Part shown: positions 20,443 through 20,724 of the stretch, piece after piece
Layout: every line of letters starts with the position of its first letter
Numbering within the stretch: the stretch's first letter is position 1
Source: a virus
IMG/VR virus record: IMGVR_UViG_3300047553_000130
Location: 1-20,724 of that record
DNA: 20,724 nucleotides
Direction: 5' to 3' (one strand)
The notes under the pieces: generated by a model
Told to the model about the DNA's origin: nothing
The model's database searches: none
What the model saw: only the letters and a program-made list of their open reading frames with translations
Made by a program: the position numbers and the translations under genes

Positions 20443-20724
20443 TTAACCAAACGTGCGGAAACGCGACTTCAACTTGGACGACCCGATGCGGGCGCGTTCG
20501 TCGGCCAGCATCATATCATCAAACAGGCGCTGATACAGCCCGGCCCAGACATTAATCCGGTCGTCTTCCTTCAGATACGGAGCCGACTGGATTAGGGCTG
20601 CGTAGAGGTAGAGATCGGGGCTTTCTTCTAGCAGCCAGTTAGACGTGTTGCTATCAGACAGCGCCGGAATCTTGGCGTAGTAGAGAAGCTCGGCGTCGTA
20701 CTCTCCGTCGGGATACGGCACGAC
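20443..20724 (-). CDS. Head-tail adaptor-type protein, C-terminal part (5' end outside window)
   Basis: The frame is open to the edge of the window, so the N-terminus is missing. The visible part has EESPDLYLYAALIQSAPYLK, DRINVWAGLYQRLFDDMMLA, then DERARIGSSKLKSRFR. This helical pattern is found in phage adaptor proteins (SU10-type adaptor, comparable in role to T7 gp11 or P22 gp4) that join portal and tail. An upstream portal and capsid would be expected beyond the window. The family call is from memory of this pattern. Confidence 0.65.
   Translation of the reverse strand, partial: VVPYPDGEYDAELLYYAKIPALSDSNTSNWLLEESPDLYLYAALIQSAPYLKEDDRINVWAGLYQRLFDDMMLADERARIGSSKLKSRFRTFG

Overview
The window is a densely packed segment of a tailed double-stranded DNA bacteriophage (or prophage). 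It carries a family A DNA polymerase, a phage replication/recombination set, a lysis cassette, and tail, adaptor and internal virion genes. Almost every base is coding and no gap reaches 300 bp. The virion genes suggest a short-tailed (podovirus-like) phage: a probable head-tail adaptor, large Ala/Gln-rich ejection-type proteins, and no long tape-measure or tail-tube/sheath genes. The fairly high G+C and the style of the small coiled-coil genes would fit a proteobacterial, perhaps alphaproteobacterial, host, but this is inference. No RNA polymerase, integrase, terminase or capsid gene lies in the window.

Left arm, + strand (1-6600). It opens with the C-terminal part of a PolA-type DNA polymerase. 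A chain of 15 genes then runs from 845 to 5428, each start overlapping the previous stop by 4-14 bp. The first 13 are very small (27-122 aa), mostly unrecognised, and share recurring coiled-coil and gene-end modules. The chain ends with an HTH + DnaA-domain-IV fusion and a DUF2800 (PD-(D/E)XK, Fe-S-like) nuclease. A DUF2815 single-strand-binding-like protein follows 14 bp later, then a strong intrinsic terminator (6036-6071). Beyond it sits a free-standing HNH-AP2 homing-type endonuclease.

Right arm, - strand (20724 down to 6597). In transcription order it holds: a partial adaptor, a Gp80-like small virion protein, a protein made of 20-residue and 10-residue repeats, and a tail fibre with a C-terminal S74 chaperone. 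A six-gene lysis block follows (two-TM protein, XhlA-like protein, M15 endolysin, holin-like protein, nested Rz/Rz1 pair). Next come a 493-aa tail protein, a virion protein with a C1q-like end, a GNAT-like small protein, three internal-virion/ejection candidates (287, 315 and 1038 aa), a tiny basic protein, a RuvC-like resolvase and an SNF2-family helicase.

The two arms converge at 6597-6600, where one CTAG palindrome supplies both stop codons. DUF2800, DUF2815, polymerase and SNF2 helicase often travel together in phages. Here the helicase, with the resolvase, is on the opposite strand at the end of the virion operon, so replication and recombination/packaging functions may be expressed at different times. 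The most unusual feature is the 0.8-3.7 kb array of mini-genes, whose ends are built from repeated DNA cassettes that carry a stop codon, a Shine-Dalgarno and the next start together.
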